The notes below the pieces were generated by a model that worked only from the letters and a program-made list of their open reading frames with translations, searched no databases and was not told the DNA's origin. A stretch of 34,693 bases of DNA from a virus, in the IMG/VR virus record IMGVR_UViG_3300044568_004689, positions 1-34,693 of that record; one strand, written 5' to 3'. Both the position numbers and the translations under genes were made by a program. Shown one piece after another: positions 16,677 to 24,800 of the stretch (the stretch's first letter is position 1; the number at the start of each line of letters is the position of its first letter).

Positions 16677-16687
16677 GATATATAATA
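16677..16687 (+). promoter_or_regulatory. Late-type promoter for tail sheath
   Basis: GATATATAATA, the full late consensus, about 24 bases before the sheath ATG. Confidence 0.65.
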
Positions 16688-16710
16688 AAAGAAAAAAAAT
16701 ACTTAAAATT

Positions 16711-19212
16711 ATGGCACTAAGTCCGCAATTATTAAATTTTAAAAGCTCAGGAGTTTATAGACTTGAGTTTGACAAATCTCAGACAGCAAATATAAATGTT
16801 GAGACTCTTAGATTAATGGTAGGTCACTCTAAAAAAGGTCCTTACAACACACCGGTTTTGATCGATTCAGTTGAAACTCTTACAAATGTGTTTGGAAACA
16901 TTGATAAAAGTTTAGAAAAAAAGGGAATGTTTTTCCACAGATCTTGTATCGAAGCTCTTTCAAGAGGTCCAATATTGGCCCTAAATCTTGAGCAGTTTAC
17001 TCAAGGAGATGTTGCATCTTACCAAAGTCCAGTAACATGTGGAGGTGCTGGAGCAATCGGTATTACTTCTGATAGTGGTACTTCAGGATATGCAACTTTC
17101 TTTGATAATGACAAATTTATGATTCCTTCAGATGCCCAAACATTAGCAACTATAGTTCCTGATGATGACCACATTCTAAACTTTGTGAATATTAAACAAG
17201 AACCAATTACAATTATTGTAAGACAGGCTCAAGACGTTAAAGAATTTGACCTAACTGCAAGAGAATGGTATGGTGTTGGAAACGTTCCAGAATACTTAAA
17301 TGATTTTGACAAATTGTCAGATTTTATGATTGATGTATTTGTATTCAAAGGAGAATTTGATTCTGTTGCAATGTCAAATGACCCAATCTATTCTGCCTAT
17401 TTTACAGAAGACGGTTTAGATAAAACAAAACTTGCACAATTTGCAAACCTTAGACAAGTTAGTTTAATTGCACAATATACAGGTTCTATCTTACCAGGAT
17501 TTAAAGACCTTGAAGGCCGAAACTTATATATTGAATCAATTGTTAACGCAGAGGCTAGAAGAACTGGTTTATTCTGTGCAGTTAATGAAGATGATGTTAT
17601 GGACGAGCAAGGAACTAAAGTTGATTTTGTAGGACATGTTCATGATAGTAACCAAAACTATGAATTACTATCTCATTATGTTCCGTCTGAAGCTAGAGAA
17701 ATCTCTGAAAACTTTGTAGGCGGTACTGTTGCTAACAATTCATCAAATTTCACAGTAACATATGATAATATTGTAGCAACAGTAACTAGTGCTAGTGCTA
17801 GTGGTACTGAAATAGAATATACTACAAGTACTCCACATGGAATCCAAAACGGGCAAACGGTAACTATTACTGGGTTAACTCCAAGCCTTTTTAACATAAC
17901 CGGAACTGCAACTAATGTAGCAACTAATAAATTTAAAATTGTTAACAATTTAACAGCACAAGACACAGTTCCAGGAAGTCCAACTGGAACTGCAACCGTT
18001 CTAATAAATGTACCTTCCCCTTTCCCAATTAAAGTTGGACACTATGTCGACTCGAATACAGAAGATAGACTTGCAAGAGTCAATAGAGTTGCAAAAGCAC
18101 CTATAAATATTGATGGAGAGACGATCTTTACAGTTTATACTGATATAGAACCTGCGTATGACGGTAGAATTATTAAATCATATGAAGAAGCTTCATTAGT
18201 TTACAAAACCTTTGTATTGCCAAAAGCAAATATAACTGGAAAAGAAATAAGCGACTATTTATCAGTTCTTTCTGGAGGTAATGGAATCTATGACGCCCTA
18301 ATCGACAAAGATATTATTGATTTTAGATATGTTGTAGATACTTTTACATCTTTTGATGAGAATGGCTTAAACAATAAGAGTAACCTTTCTCAATTAGCAA
18401 AAGACAGACAAAATGCTGCTGCAATATTAAATGCACCAACAATTGAAGATTTTAAAAAATCTGATGACCCATCTTTTACTGATGAGTTTGGAGGTTTTGA
18501 TACTGCTTATATCGCAGCAGGTGGTAATCAAGATAAAAACCCTACTAAAATATATGCCCTACCAAGTATTAATCAAGGTGCAAATTACGCATTCTACTAC
18601 GGACCTGGTTTAATCGTAAGCGACAATGGAAAAGACATTATTGTTCCTCCGGCTGCTTATGTATGTAACAACTACATCGACAAATACACGAACGCCCTTC
18701 CATGGTCAATCGTTGCTGGTCCAAGAAGAGGAGTTGTTGCGGGTACAAACGTTAAAGGGGTTGAATATTCTTTTGATAAAGGTGATAGAGATATTCTAGA
18801 GCCATTTGGAATCAATCCAATTGTATTCCAAAGAGGAACTGGTTTAACTATCTTAGGTAATAAAACTGCCCAACAATCTATTAAATCTGCACTTTCTTCT
18901 GCTCACGTAAGAGAGGTACTTATTTATATTCAAGACGGTATGGCTAATATTCTTAAAGATTACGTATTTGAATTTAATACTGCACAAACAAGACTTGAAA
19001 TCAAGACCCTTGCAGATTCATTCTTAGAAAGTGTTAAACAAGACAGTGGCGTTTATGAGTTTAAAAATGTAATGGATTCAACAAACAACACGAATGAGGT
19101 TATTGATAATAATATGGGTATAATTGATACCTATGTAGAACCAGTTAAAGGTTTAGAAATTGTAGTTCACAGAACAACTGTTTTAAATACTGGAGAAATT
19201 TCATCTAGCTAA
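16711..19212 (+). CDS. 18: Tail sheath protein, gp18-like
   Basis: An 833-residue contractile sheath subunit (T4 gp18 is 659). N-terminal SSGVYRLEFDKSQTANINVE and MVGHSKKGPYNTPVLIDSVE are the conserved start; the C-terminal domain has RGTGLTILGNKTAQQ, SALSSAHVREVLIYIQDG and FLESVKQDSGVYEFKNVMD. These strands and the C-terminal arm interlock with neighbouring subunits during contraction. Residues ~355-432 form an extra beta module (IEYTTSTPHGIQNGQTVTIT type) like the FCCH-like modules seen in other phage structural proteins, so the added length is a domain insertion probably displayed on the tail surface. The tube gene follows. Confidence 0.93.
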   Translation: MALSPQLLNFKSSGVYRLEFDKSQTANINVETLRLMVGHSKKGPYNTPVLIDSVETLTNVFGNIDKSLEKKGMFFHRSCIEALSRGPILALNLEQFTQGDVASYQSPVTCGGAGAIGITSDSGTSGYATFFDNDKFMIPSDAQTLATIVPDDDHILNFVNIKQEPITIIVRQAQDVKEFDLTAREWYGVGNVPEYLNDFDKLSDFMIDVFVFKGEFDSVAMSNDPIYSAYFTEDGLDKTKLAQFANLRQVSLIAQYTGSILPGFKDLEGRNLYIESIVNAEARRTGLFCAVNEDDVMDEQGTKVDFVGHVHDSNQNYELLSHYVPSEAREISENFVGGTVANNSSNFTVTYDNIVATVTSASASGTEIEYTTSTPHGIQNGQTVTITGLTPSLFNITGTATNVATNKFKIVNNLTAQDTVPGSPTGTATVLINVPSPFPIKVGHYVDSNTEDRLARVNRVAKAPINIDGETIFTVYTDIEPAYDGRIIKSYEEASLVYKTFVLPKANITGKEISDYLSVLSGGNGIYDALIDKDIIDFRYVVDTFTSFDENGLNNKSNLSQLAKDRQNAAAILNAPTIEDFKKSDDPSFTDEFGGFDTAYIAAGGNQDKNPTKIYALPSINQGANYAFYYGPGLIVSDNGKDIIVPPAAYVCNNYIDKYTNALPWSIVAGPRRGVVAGTNVKGVEYSFDKGDRDILEPFGINPIVFQRGTGLTILGNKTAQQSIKSALSSAHVREVLIYIQDGMANILKDYVFEFNTAQTRLEIKTLADSFLESVKQDSGVYEFKNVMDSTNNTNEVIDNNMGIIDTYVEPVKGLEIVVHRTTVLNTGEISSS

Positions 19213-19223
19213 GATATAATAAT

Positions 19224-19234
19224 GATATATAAAA
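19224..19234 (+). promoter_or_regulatory. Late-type promoter for tail tube
   Basis: TGATATATAAAA about 19 bases before the tube ATG. Confidence 0.5.
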
Positions 19235-19252
19235 AAATAAAAATTAATTAAC

Positions 19253-19807
19253 ATGGGATTACCACACTATTCACAAGACCAAACCTCTAAAAAAGGTAGA
19301 AATTTTGAACCAATCCAGCCTAACCTGTTTGAAGTTACAGTACTTCCACCTGCTGGTGTTGCAGATGCTCCACTACTTTTACAGCACGTTAATTCAATCT
19401 CAGGATTAGAATTATATAAAGAAATTGCTGCTGTAGAACAAAAATACAAATGGGTTACTAGATCTTTTGCTGGTATGCCTGATGGAACTGCAGTTGATGT
19501 AACTATTAACTTCTCATTAAACTTAAATGAAGCAAATCAAGCTTATTTATACAAGTCAATGAGACAATGGTATAACTTAAGATACGATCCAAACACAGGT
19601 ACAATGGGTCTTAAAAAAGATTACGTAGGTACTATTGTTATCGTACAGTTCAACAGAGCTGGAGATATTTATAGAACTGTAACTTTAGAAGACTGTCAAA
19701 TTTCTGGAGCTTTAGGTTTCACTAATGAATTAAGTTACGAAACTAAAGATCCTGCTGCGTTAGAAGTAACATGGAGATGTGATGCTTGGAAAGAAGTTCT
19801 AGCATAA
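19253..19807 (+). CDS. 19: Tail tube protein, gp19-like
   Basis: A 184-residue protein of the T4 gp19 family (163 residues), which polymerises on the baseplate as hexameric rings. Typical features: RPNLFEV-like PNLFEVTVLPPAG near the start, SISGLELYKEI, the loop AVEQKYKWVTRSFAGMPDG, and a closing LEVTWRCDAWKEV, all usual for gp19/Hcp-type tube folds. The N-terminus is about 15 residues longer than T4. A strong terminator lies 14 bases after the stop, ending the sheath-tube unit. Confidence 0.93.
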   Translation: MGLPHYSQDQTSKKGRNFEPIQPNLFEVTVLPPAGVADAPLLLQHVNSISGLELYKEIAAVEQKYKWVTRSFAGMPDGTAVDVTINFSLNLNEANQAYLYKSMRQWYNLRYDPNTGTMGLKKDYVGTIVIVQFNRAGDIYRTVTLEDCQISGALGFTNELSYETKDPAALEVTWRCDAWKEVLA

Positions 19808-19820
19808 TTATTTAATAAAG

Positions 19821-19856
19821 TATAGGGAATAATTGATTTGTTCCCTATATTTTTTT
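19821..19856 (+). terminator. Rho-independent terminator after tail tube
   Basis: TATAGGGAA (19821-19829) pairs perfectly with TTCCCTATA (19841-19849), followed by a run of T to 19856. Confidence 0.92.
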
Positions 19857-19894
19857 GAAACAAAAACATAATATAATGATAATATAATATATGT

Positions 19895-20110
19895 ATGGAC
19901 AAATTAACCAAGAAGTTACAAGTTCTATTATCAGAAGATGAAGTAACCCTAATTAATCGAATAATACTTAGTGATGCTATTGAAACAGGGCAAAGACCAA
20001 TTTCAATTTCAGCATTTATTAGAGATGTTATAAGAACTGAAATAGATAAAAGAGCAGAAGAGATTAAAATATTTAATAAAATTGACATCAAAAAACTTAA
20101 AAACAAATAA
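19895..20110 (+). CDS. Small ribbon-helix-helix-like protein
   Basis: A 71-residue basic protein. KKLQVLLSEDEVTLINRIIL followed by SISAFIRDVIRTEIDKRAEE resembles a ribbon-helix-helix DNA-binding unit: one short strand then two helices, the second beginning with the typical S-x-F-I-R. It could bind DNA as a dimer and regulate the downstream tail genes; it is only three bases from the gp26-like ATG. The upstream leader holds TATAATA-type sequence (about 19880-19890). A structural role cannot be excluded. Confidence 0.6.
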   Translation: MDKLTKKLQVLLSEDEVTLINRIILSDAIETGQRPISISAFIRDVIRTEIDKRAEEIKIFNKIDIKKLKNK

Positions 20111-20113
20111 TTT

Positions 20114-21100
20114 ATGAGCACAAAACCAAAAAACGATTTAAACTTAGATGAACAGTATAAAAATATGGTTCAATCTGTAGAAACACAGGAAGTTTATGAA
20201 CCAGAAGTTCAACAGCAAACCGTTCAAGAAACACCCTTAAACCTAGGAAAGGTTAATATGGAAAGATTTACCGGAGAGAGAGCGGAAGATGCTGATTTCC
20301 ATTTAGGTTATCATTTAATCCCATTACTTTCTCTTCCTTCGGGAGGCATGTTTTATCCAGAAGGAACACAGCTTTCAATACGTTCTGCTAAAGTTGCAGA
20401 GGTTAGACAATTTTCAACAATAGATGAATCTAACGTTTTAGATATTGATGATAAATTAAACGAAATAGTAGATTCTTGTACAAGAATTATATGTACATCA
20501 AAGCGATTATCATATAAAGACCTTTTAGAAGAGGACCGTTTTTACGTTATTTTGTCTATTAGAGACTTGACCTTTCCAGAGCCAGAATCAAATTTAAAAA
20601 TTGACCATACATCTAAAAAAGGAGAAAAACACGATATTGAAATTAAAAAAGAATATTTTCAATACTTTAAAATTCCTACCGAACTTGATAAATATTATGA
20701 TAGTGATAGAAAATCTTTTATGATTGAAACCCGTTCATTTGGTACTATTGAAATGATTCCACCAGCGATTGGAGTTATGCAAAAAATTACTTCGTATATT
20801 AAAGAAAAACAGCAAAAAAATGTTAAAATTGATCAATCTGTTCTTCAAATTATTCCATATTTGCATAGAGATTGGAGAAATTTTAATGATAAAACAATCT
20901 TTGAATTCGAAATGGATTTAAACGGATGGTCTAATAAAAAATACAATCTGGTGTATACATTGGCTGAAAAGATGAAAGTAGGAATTCAACCAAATATGCT
21001 AGTACAATTAGGGGACGAGGAGGAAGAGGTTCCTATTAGTTTTCGTGACGGGATCAAATCTCTTTTCATTGTTCAAGATATCGCTGGAGAACTTCTTTAA
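20114..21100 (+). CDS. 26: gp26-like baseplate/tail-assembly protein
   Basis: A 328-residue protein placed between tail tube and tape measure. After a Gln/Glu-rich N-terminus (~1-60) come LLSLPSGGMFYPEGTQLSIR, AEVRQFSTIDESN, LNEIVDSCTRIIC and LLEEDRFYVILSIRDLTFPE, resembling the T4 baseplate (gp26) family pattern of LPS-G-x-Y, an acidic helix, a Cys and a closing I-R. In many tailed phages the gene at this place is a tail-assembly chaperone made in two forms by ribosomal frameshifting. The stop codon is embedded in CTT CTT TAA, an RF2-like +1 slip site, and the +1 frame continues for 72 codons. T4 makes gp26 and gp51 separately from adjacent genes. Confidence 0.68.
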   Translation: MSTKPKNDLNLDEQYKNMVQSVETQEVYEPEVQQQTVQETPLNLGKVNMERFTGERAEDADFHLGYHLIPLLSLPSGGMFYPEGTQLSIRSAKVAEVRQFSTIDESNVLDIDDKLNEIVDSCTRIICTSKRLSYKDLLEEDRFYVILSIRDLTFPEPESNLKIDHTSKKGEKHDIEIKKEYFQYFKIPTELDKYYDSDRKSFMIETRSFGTIEMIPPAIGVMQKITSYIKEKQQKNVKIDQSVLQIIPYLHRDWRNFNDKTIFEFEMDLNGWSNKKYNLVYTLAEKMKVGIQPNMLVQLGDEEEEVPISFRDGIKSLFIVQDIAGELL

Positions 21101-21101
21101 G
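21086..21101 (+). promoter_or_regulatory. Probable +1 programmed frameshift site
   Basis: At the end of the gp26-like gene the sequence is GGA GAA CTT CTT TAA G. A tRNA-Leu on CTT (21095-21097) can slip to TTT, skipping one base, so AAG (21099) is read instead of the TAA stop. This copies the bacterial RF2 (prfB) signal CTT TGA, including a GGAG stimulator-like element five bases upstream. Product: 400-residue gp26-extension fusion. Confidence 0.6.
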
Positions 21102-21317
21102 ACAAAGTTTCACATATATCTTAAACTTCATATGCAACCATCAGAGCTTGAGGGTATGGAATACTATGAATTTCACTACCTTGTTAAAGACCTGATAGAG
21201 TATATTAAAGAGGAGAATAAACAAAACCAAGGTCAAAATGATGCAACATCTGGAGCAATGGGTAATATGAAAATGCCTAATATGAAAATGCCATCATTTA
21301 ATATGCCAAAAATGTAA
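21099..21317 (+). CDS. Frameshift extension, tail-assembly chaperone (gp51-like position)
   Basis: The +1 frame after the gp26-like stop encodes 72 residues: KTKFHIYLKLHMQPSELEGM, YYEFHYLVKDLIEYIKEEN and a Met-rich tail. The pattern of an aromatic/His segment, then P-S-E-L-E-x-M and an acidic helix is typical of the T part of G/T chaperone pairs in other tailed phages. The only good in-frame ATG (21132) would start after the conserved LH, and it lacks the A-rich leader seen elsewhere, which favours frameshifting over separate initiation. The tail contains NMKMP twice. Followed by a strong terminator. Confidence 0.6.
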   Translation, partial: KTKFHIYLKLHMQPSELEGMEYYEFHYLVKDLIEYIKEENKQNQGQNDATSGAMGNMKMPNMKMPSFNMPKM

Positions 21318-21320
21318 AAT

Positions 21321-21348
21321 AAAAGAGGTCCTATAGGACCTCTTTTTT
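21321..21348 (+). terminator. Rho-independent terminator
   Basis: AAAAGAGGTCC and GGACCTCTTTT form an 11-bp stem around a TATA loop and run into a T tract. It separates the chaperone gene from the tape-measure unit. Confidence 0.92.
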
Positions 21349-21380
21349 GTGTTAATTGAATTCGTTTTATAAAAAAACGA

Positions 21381-21391
21381 TATATATAATA
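21381..21391 (+). promoter_or_regulatory. Late-type promoter for tape-measure unit
   Basis: TATATATAATA directly downstream of the terminator, about 17 bases before the ATG at 21408. Confidence 0.6.
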
Positions 21392-21407
21392 AATTAAAGA
21401 ACCAACA

Positions 21408-21863
21408 ATGATGAAAACTTTTGAAGAATTTAGTAACGATTTAAAAAATTCACAAGCAATTAATGAATTTGTCGATCCAATAACAATCGCTATTGCAGCA
21501 GTTACCGTAGGCATGGTTATTGCAGAGCCTATCATTGCAGCATATAGAGAGAGAAAAATGTTAAAAATGTCTTTAACAGAATTAATTGATTTAAAATCTG
21601 AAATAGAATTTAAAATTAATAAAGAGCAGAATAGGTCTTTTGTAGATGATTATAAAATAGAATCACTAGAAGAGGAATTAAAATCAATCAAGTTCAGAAT
21701 CGACCAATTAGATAATAATATTCTAAAAGTAGAAAACGTTATTAAAAAGAGTGATGCCAAAACTCCAAAAATATTAAAAGATTTGAAATCAAATTATAGC
21801 GGTAACGATTTAGATTCAATTTTAAAAAATGCAAAAAAAGATTCAATCGAGTTAATCGATTAA
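21408..21863 (+). CDS. Membrane/coiled-coil protein with capsid-targeting-like start
   Basis: A 151-residue protein. The N-terminus begins MMKTFEEFSNDL and contains AINE at residues 17-20, matching the capsid-targeting-like pattern (T4: MKTYQEFIAE). Next is one strongly hydrophobic segment (~24-46, IAIAAVTVGMVIAEPIIAAY) and then a long coiled coil (~50-115). It is the first gene of the tape-measure unit, 19 bases upstream of the tape measure. The combination suggests a virion protein that contacts membrane, perhaps ejected with DNA or associated with the tape measure. No family recognised. Confidence 0.6.
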   Translation: MMKTFEEFSNDLKNSQAINEFVDPITIAIAAVTVGMVIAEPIIAAYRERKMLKMSLTELIDLKSEIEFKINKEQNRSFVDDYKIESLEEELKSIKFRIDQLDNNILKVENVIKKSDAKTPKILKDLKSNYSGNDLDSILKNAKKDSIELID

Positions 21864-21882
21864 TCTAAACAAAAATTAATTA

Positions 21883-24800
21883 ATGTCATCTATCCACCCA
21901 AAAGCGTACGAAGTATCAGTATTATCGTTAAATGCGTTGCAAAAAATTGAAAAAATTGCAGCGGAATCAATGACTCAAATGCAGACTGTTATTTTAAGTG
22001 TTGATAAATCAAATGTAATTTCAAATAGTATTAAAAACGTGCTGATTAAGCAAAATAAAATACTTGAAAAAATTCATGAAGGTATTGTTATTGGAAATAA
22101 GAAAAAAGAGGTTAAGTCCATTAATATAATAGACAATAATACACCTATCCACCTAAAAGCGTATGAAGTATCAATATTATCTTTAAATGCGCTTCAAAAA
22201 ATAGCAACAGACTTGAATGCAGGAATGCAATCATTTGCCGGCATACAAAACGTTATTTTAAGCGTTGATAAATCAAATATGATTTCAACCGGCATTAAGA
22301 ATGCGCTTCAAAAAATAGCAACAGACTTGAGTGCAGGAATGCAAAGCGTCATTTTAAGTGTTGATAAATCAAACATGATTTCAACCGACATTAAGGATGC
22401 GTTGAACAAAATAGCAACAGACTTGAATGCAGGCATGCAATCATTTGCCAGCATGCAAAGCGTTATTTTAAGTGTTGATAAATCAAACATGATTTCAACC
22501 AGTATTAAAAATACACTGCTCAATCAATATAAAATACTTGAAAAAATTCATGAAGGTATTGCAGTTGGAAATAAGAAAAAAGAGGCTAAGCCTATTAACG
22601 AGATAGACAATAATACACCTATCCACTTAAAAGCATATGAAGTATCAATATTATCTTTAAACACATTAAATAAAATAGCAACAGACTTAAGTGCAAGCAT
22701 TCAATCATTTGCCGGTATACAAAGCGTTATTTTAAGCGTTGATAAATCAAATGTGATTTCAACCAACATCAAAAATGCGTTGAACAAAATAGCAACAGAC
22801 TTGAGTGCAGGTATGCAAAGCGTTATTTTAAGCGTTGATAAATCAAATGTGATTTCAACCAACATCAAAAATGCGTTGAACAAAATAGCAACAGACTTGA
22901 GTGCAGGAATGCAATCATTTGTCGGTATACAAAGCGTTATTTTAAGCGTTGATAAATCAAACATGATTTCAACCAACATCAAAAATGCGTTAAATAAAAT
23001 AGCAACAGACTTGAGTGCAGGTATTCAATCATTTGCCGGCATACAAAGCGTTATTTTAAGCGTTGATAAATCAAACATGATTTCAACCGGTATTAAGGAT
23101 GCGATATTCAATCAATATAAAATACTTGAAAAAATTCATGAAGGTATTACGGTTGGAAATAAGAAAAAAGAGGTTAAGTCCATTAAGGCTATAGACAATA
23201 ATACACCTATCCACCTAAAAGCGTATGAAGTATCAATATTATCTTTAAACACATTAAATAAAATAGCAACAGACTTAAGTGCAGATATGCAAAGCGTTAT
23301 TTTAAGTGTTGATAAATCAAACATGATTTCAACTAGTATTAAGCATGCATTAAATAAAATAGCAACAGGCTTGAGCGCGGGTATGCAATCATTTGCCAGC
23401 ATGCAAAGCGTTATTTTAAGTGTTGATAAATCAAACATGATTTCAACCGGTATTAAGGATGTGCTGCTTAATCAATATAGAATACTTGAAGAAATTCATG
23501 AAGGTATTGCGGTTGGAAATAAGAAAAAAGAGGTTAAACATATAGAAGCTATAGACAACAATACACCTATCCACTTAAAAGCATATGAAGTATCAATATT
23601 ATCTTTAAACACATTAAATAAAATAGCAACAGACTTGAGTGCGGGTATTCAATCATTTGCCAACATGCAAAGCGTCATTTTAAGTGTTGATAAATCAAAC
23701 ATGATTTCAACCGGTATTAAGGATGCGATATTCAATCAATATAAAATACTTGAAAAAATTCATGAAGGTATTGTTATTGGAAATAAGAAAAAAGAGGTTA
23801 AGTCCATTAAGGCTATAGACAATAATACACCTATCCACCTAAAAGCGTATGAAGTATTAATATTATCGTTAAATGCATTGAATAAAATAGCAACAGACTT
23901 GAGCGCAGGTATTCAATCATTTGCCGGAATACAAAGTGTTATTTTAAGCGTTGATAAATCAAATATGATTTCAACCAGTATTAAGGATGTGCTGCTTAAT
24001 CAAAATAAAATACTTGAAGAAATTCGCGAGAGTATTGCGGTTGGAAATAAGAAAAAAGAGGCTAAAGTCTATGGAATAGGCAATATGAGCTTAGAAAAAA
24101 TAAAAAATGCAGCAGGCCTTGTAGGTCTATTAGGATTTTCTATTTTAACTCTTTCTATTGCATATAAAATGGCTGGTACAATTTCGCCATCAGATATTGG
24201 TAAGGGACTACTTGTAACGTTATCTTTAGTACCAATACTTAAAGTATTTGGAGAACTTATACAGGCAAAAGGCAAACTATTTGGAGACACTATGGGTGTT
24301 TTTAGATTTATGAAATCAGCGACTATGATGGTTGCAACTATTGTTACTCTTGGGTACATGCTATCAAAACTTCCTGCTGTTAATGGAGGAGTTTTATTAA
24401 CTGCGGTTGCATTAGCAGGGGTATATTATATAATTGGAACGGTTTATGTTAAATTAATTGAAGCATTTAGATTTGGTGGAATAATTAGTTTTCTTGTTAA
24501 TAGAAAAACAGGTGCCGAAGCTCAACATGCCCTTATTCAAACTGCATTTACGCTTGTTGTAATTGCGGGAGCTATGCGTTTAGCCCCTACACTAAATCCA
24601 AGTCAAGCAGCATCATTTGTTATTGCTGCATTTACTCTGGTTCCATTAGCGATTGCATTGGTTGGTTTAAGAATGACAGCAGGTTTTATTAAAGATGTGG
24701 AGTATAAAGACTTACTTAAAATGGGAGTTGCTATTACAGCGCTTGGATTAGCATTAGTTCCTATTGCATTTGCTGCAAAACTAGTTGATAAAGTAGGAAT

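Noticed and set aside
21132-21317. Independent start (ATG 21132) for the chaperone extension
   Set aside because: Conserved-looking residues (LKLH) precede it, no A-rich leader is present and the CTT TAA slip site offers a better explanation; not fully excluded.
22701-23438. Minus-strand frames with repeated FDLSTLKITLC segments
   Set aside because: They are antisense images of the tape-measure repeats; the repeat period and coding logic belong to the plus strand.
21892-24066. CRISPR-like appearance of regularly repeated DNA
   Set aside because: Units are 96-114 bases, in frame, without distinct spacers, and encode repeating protein.
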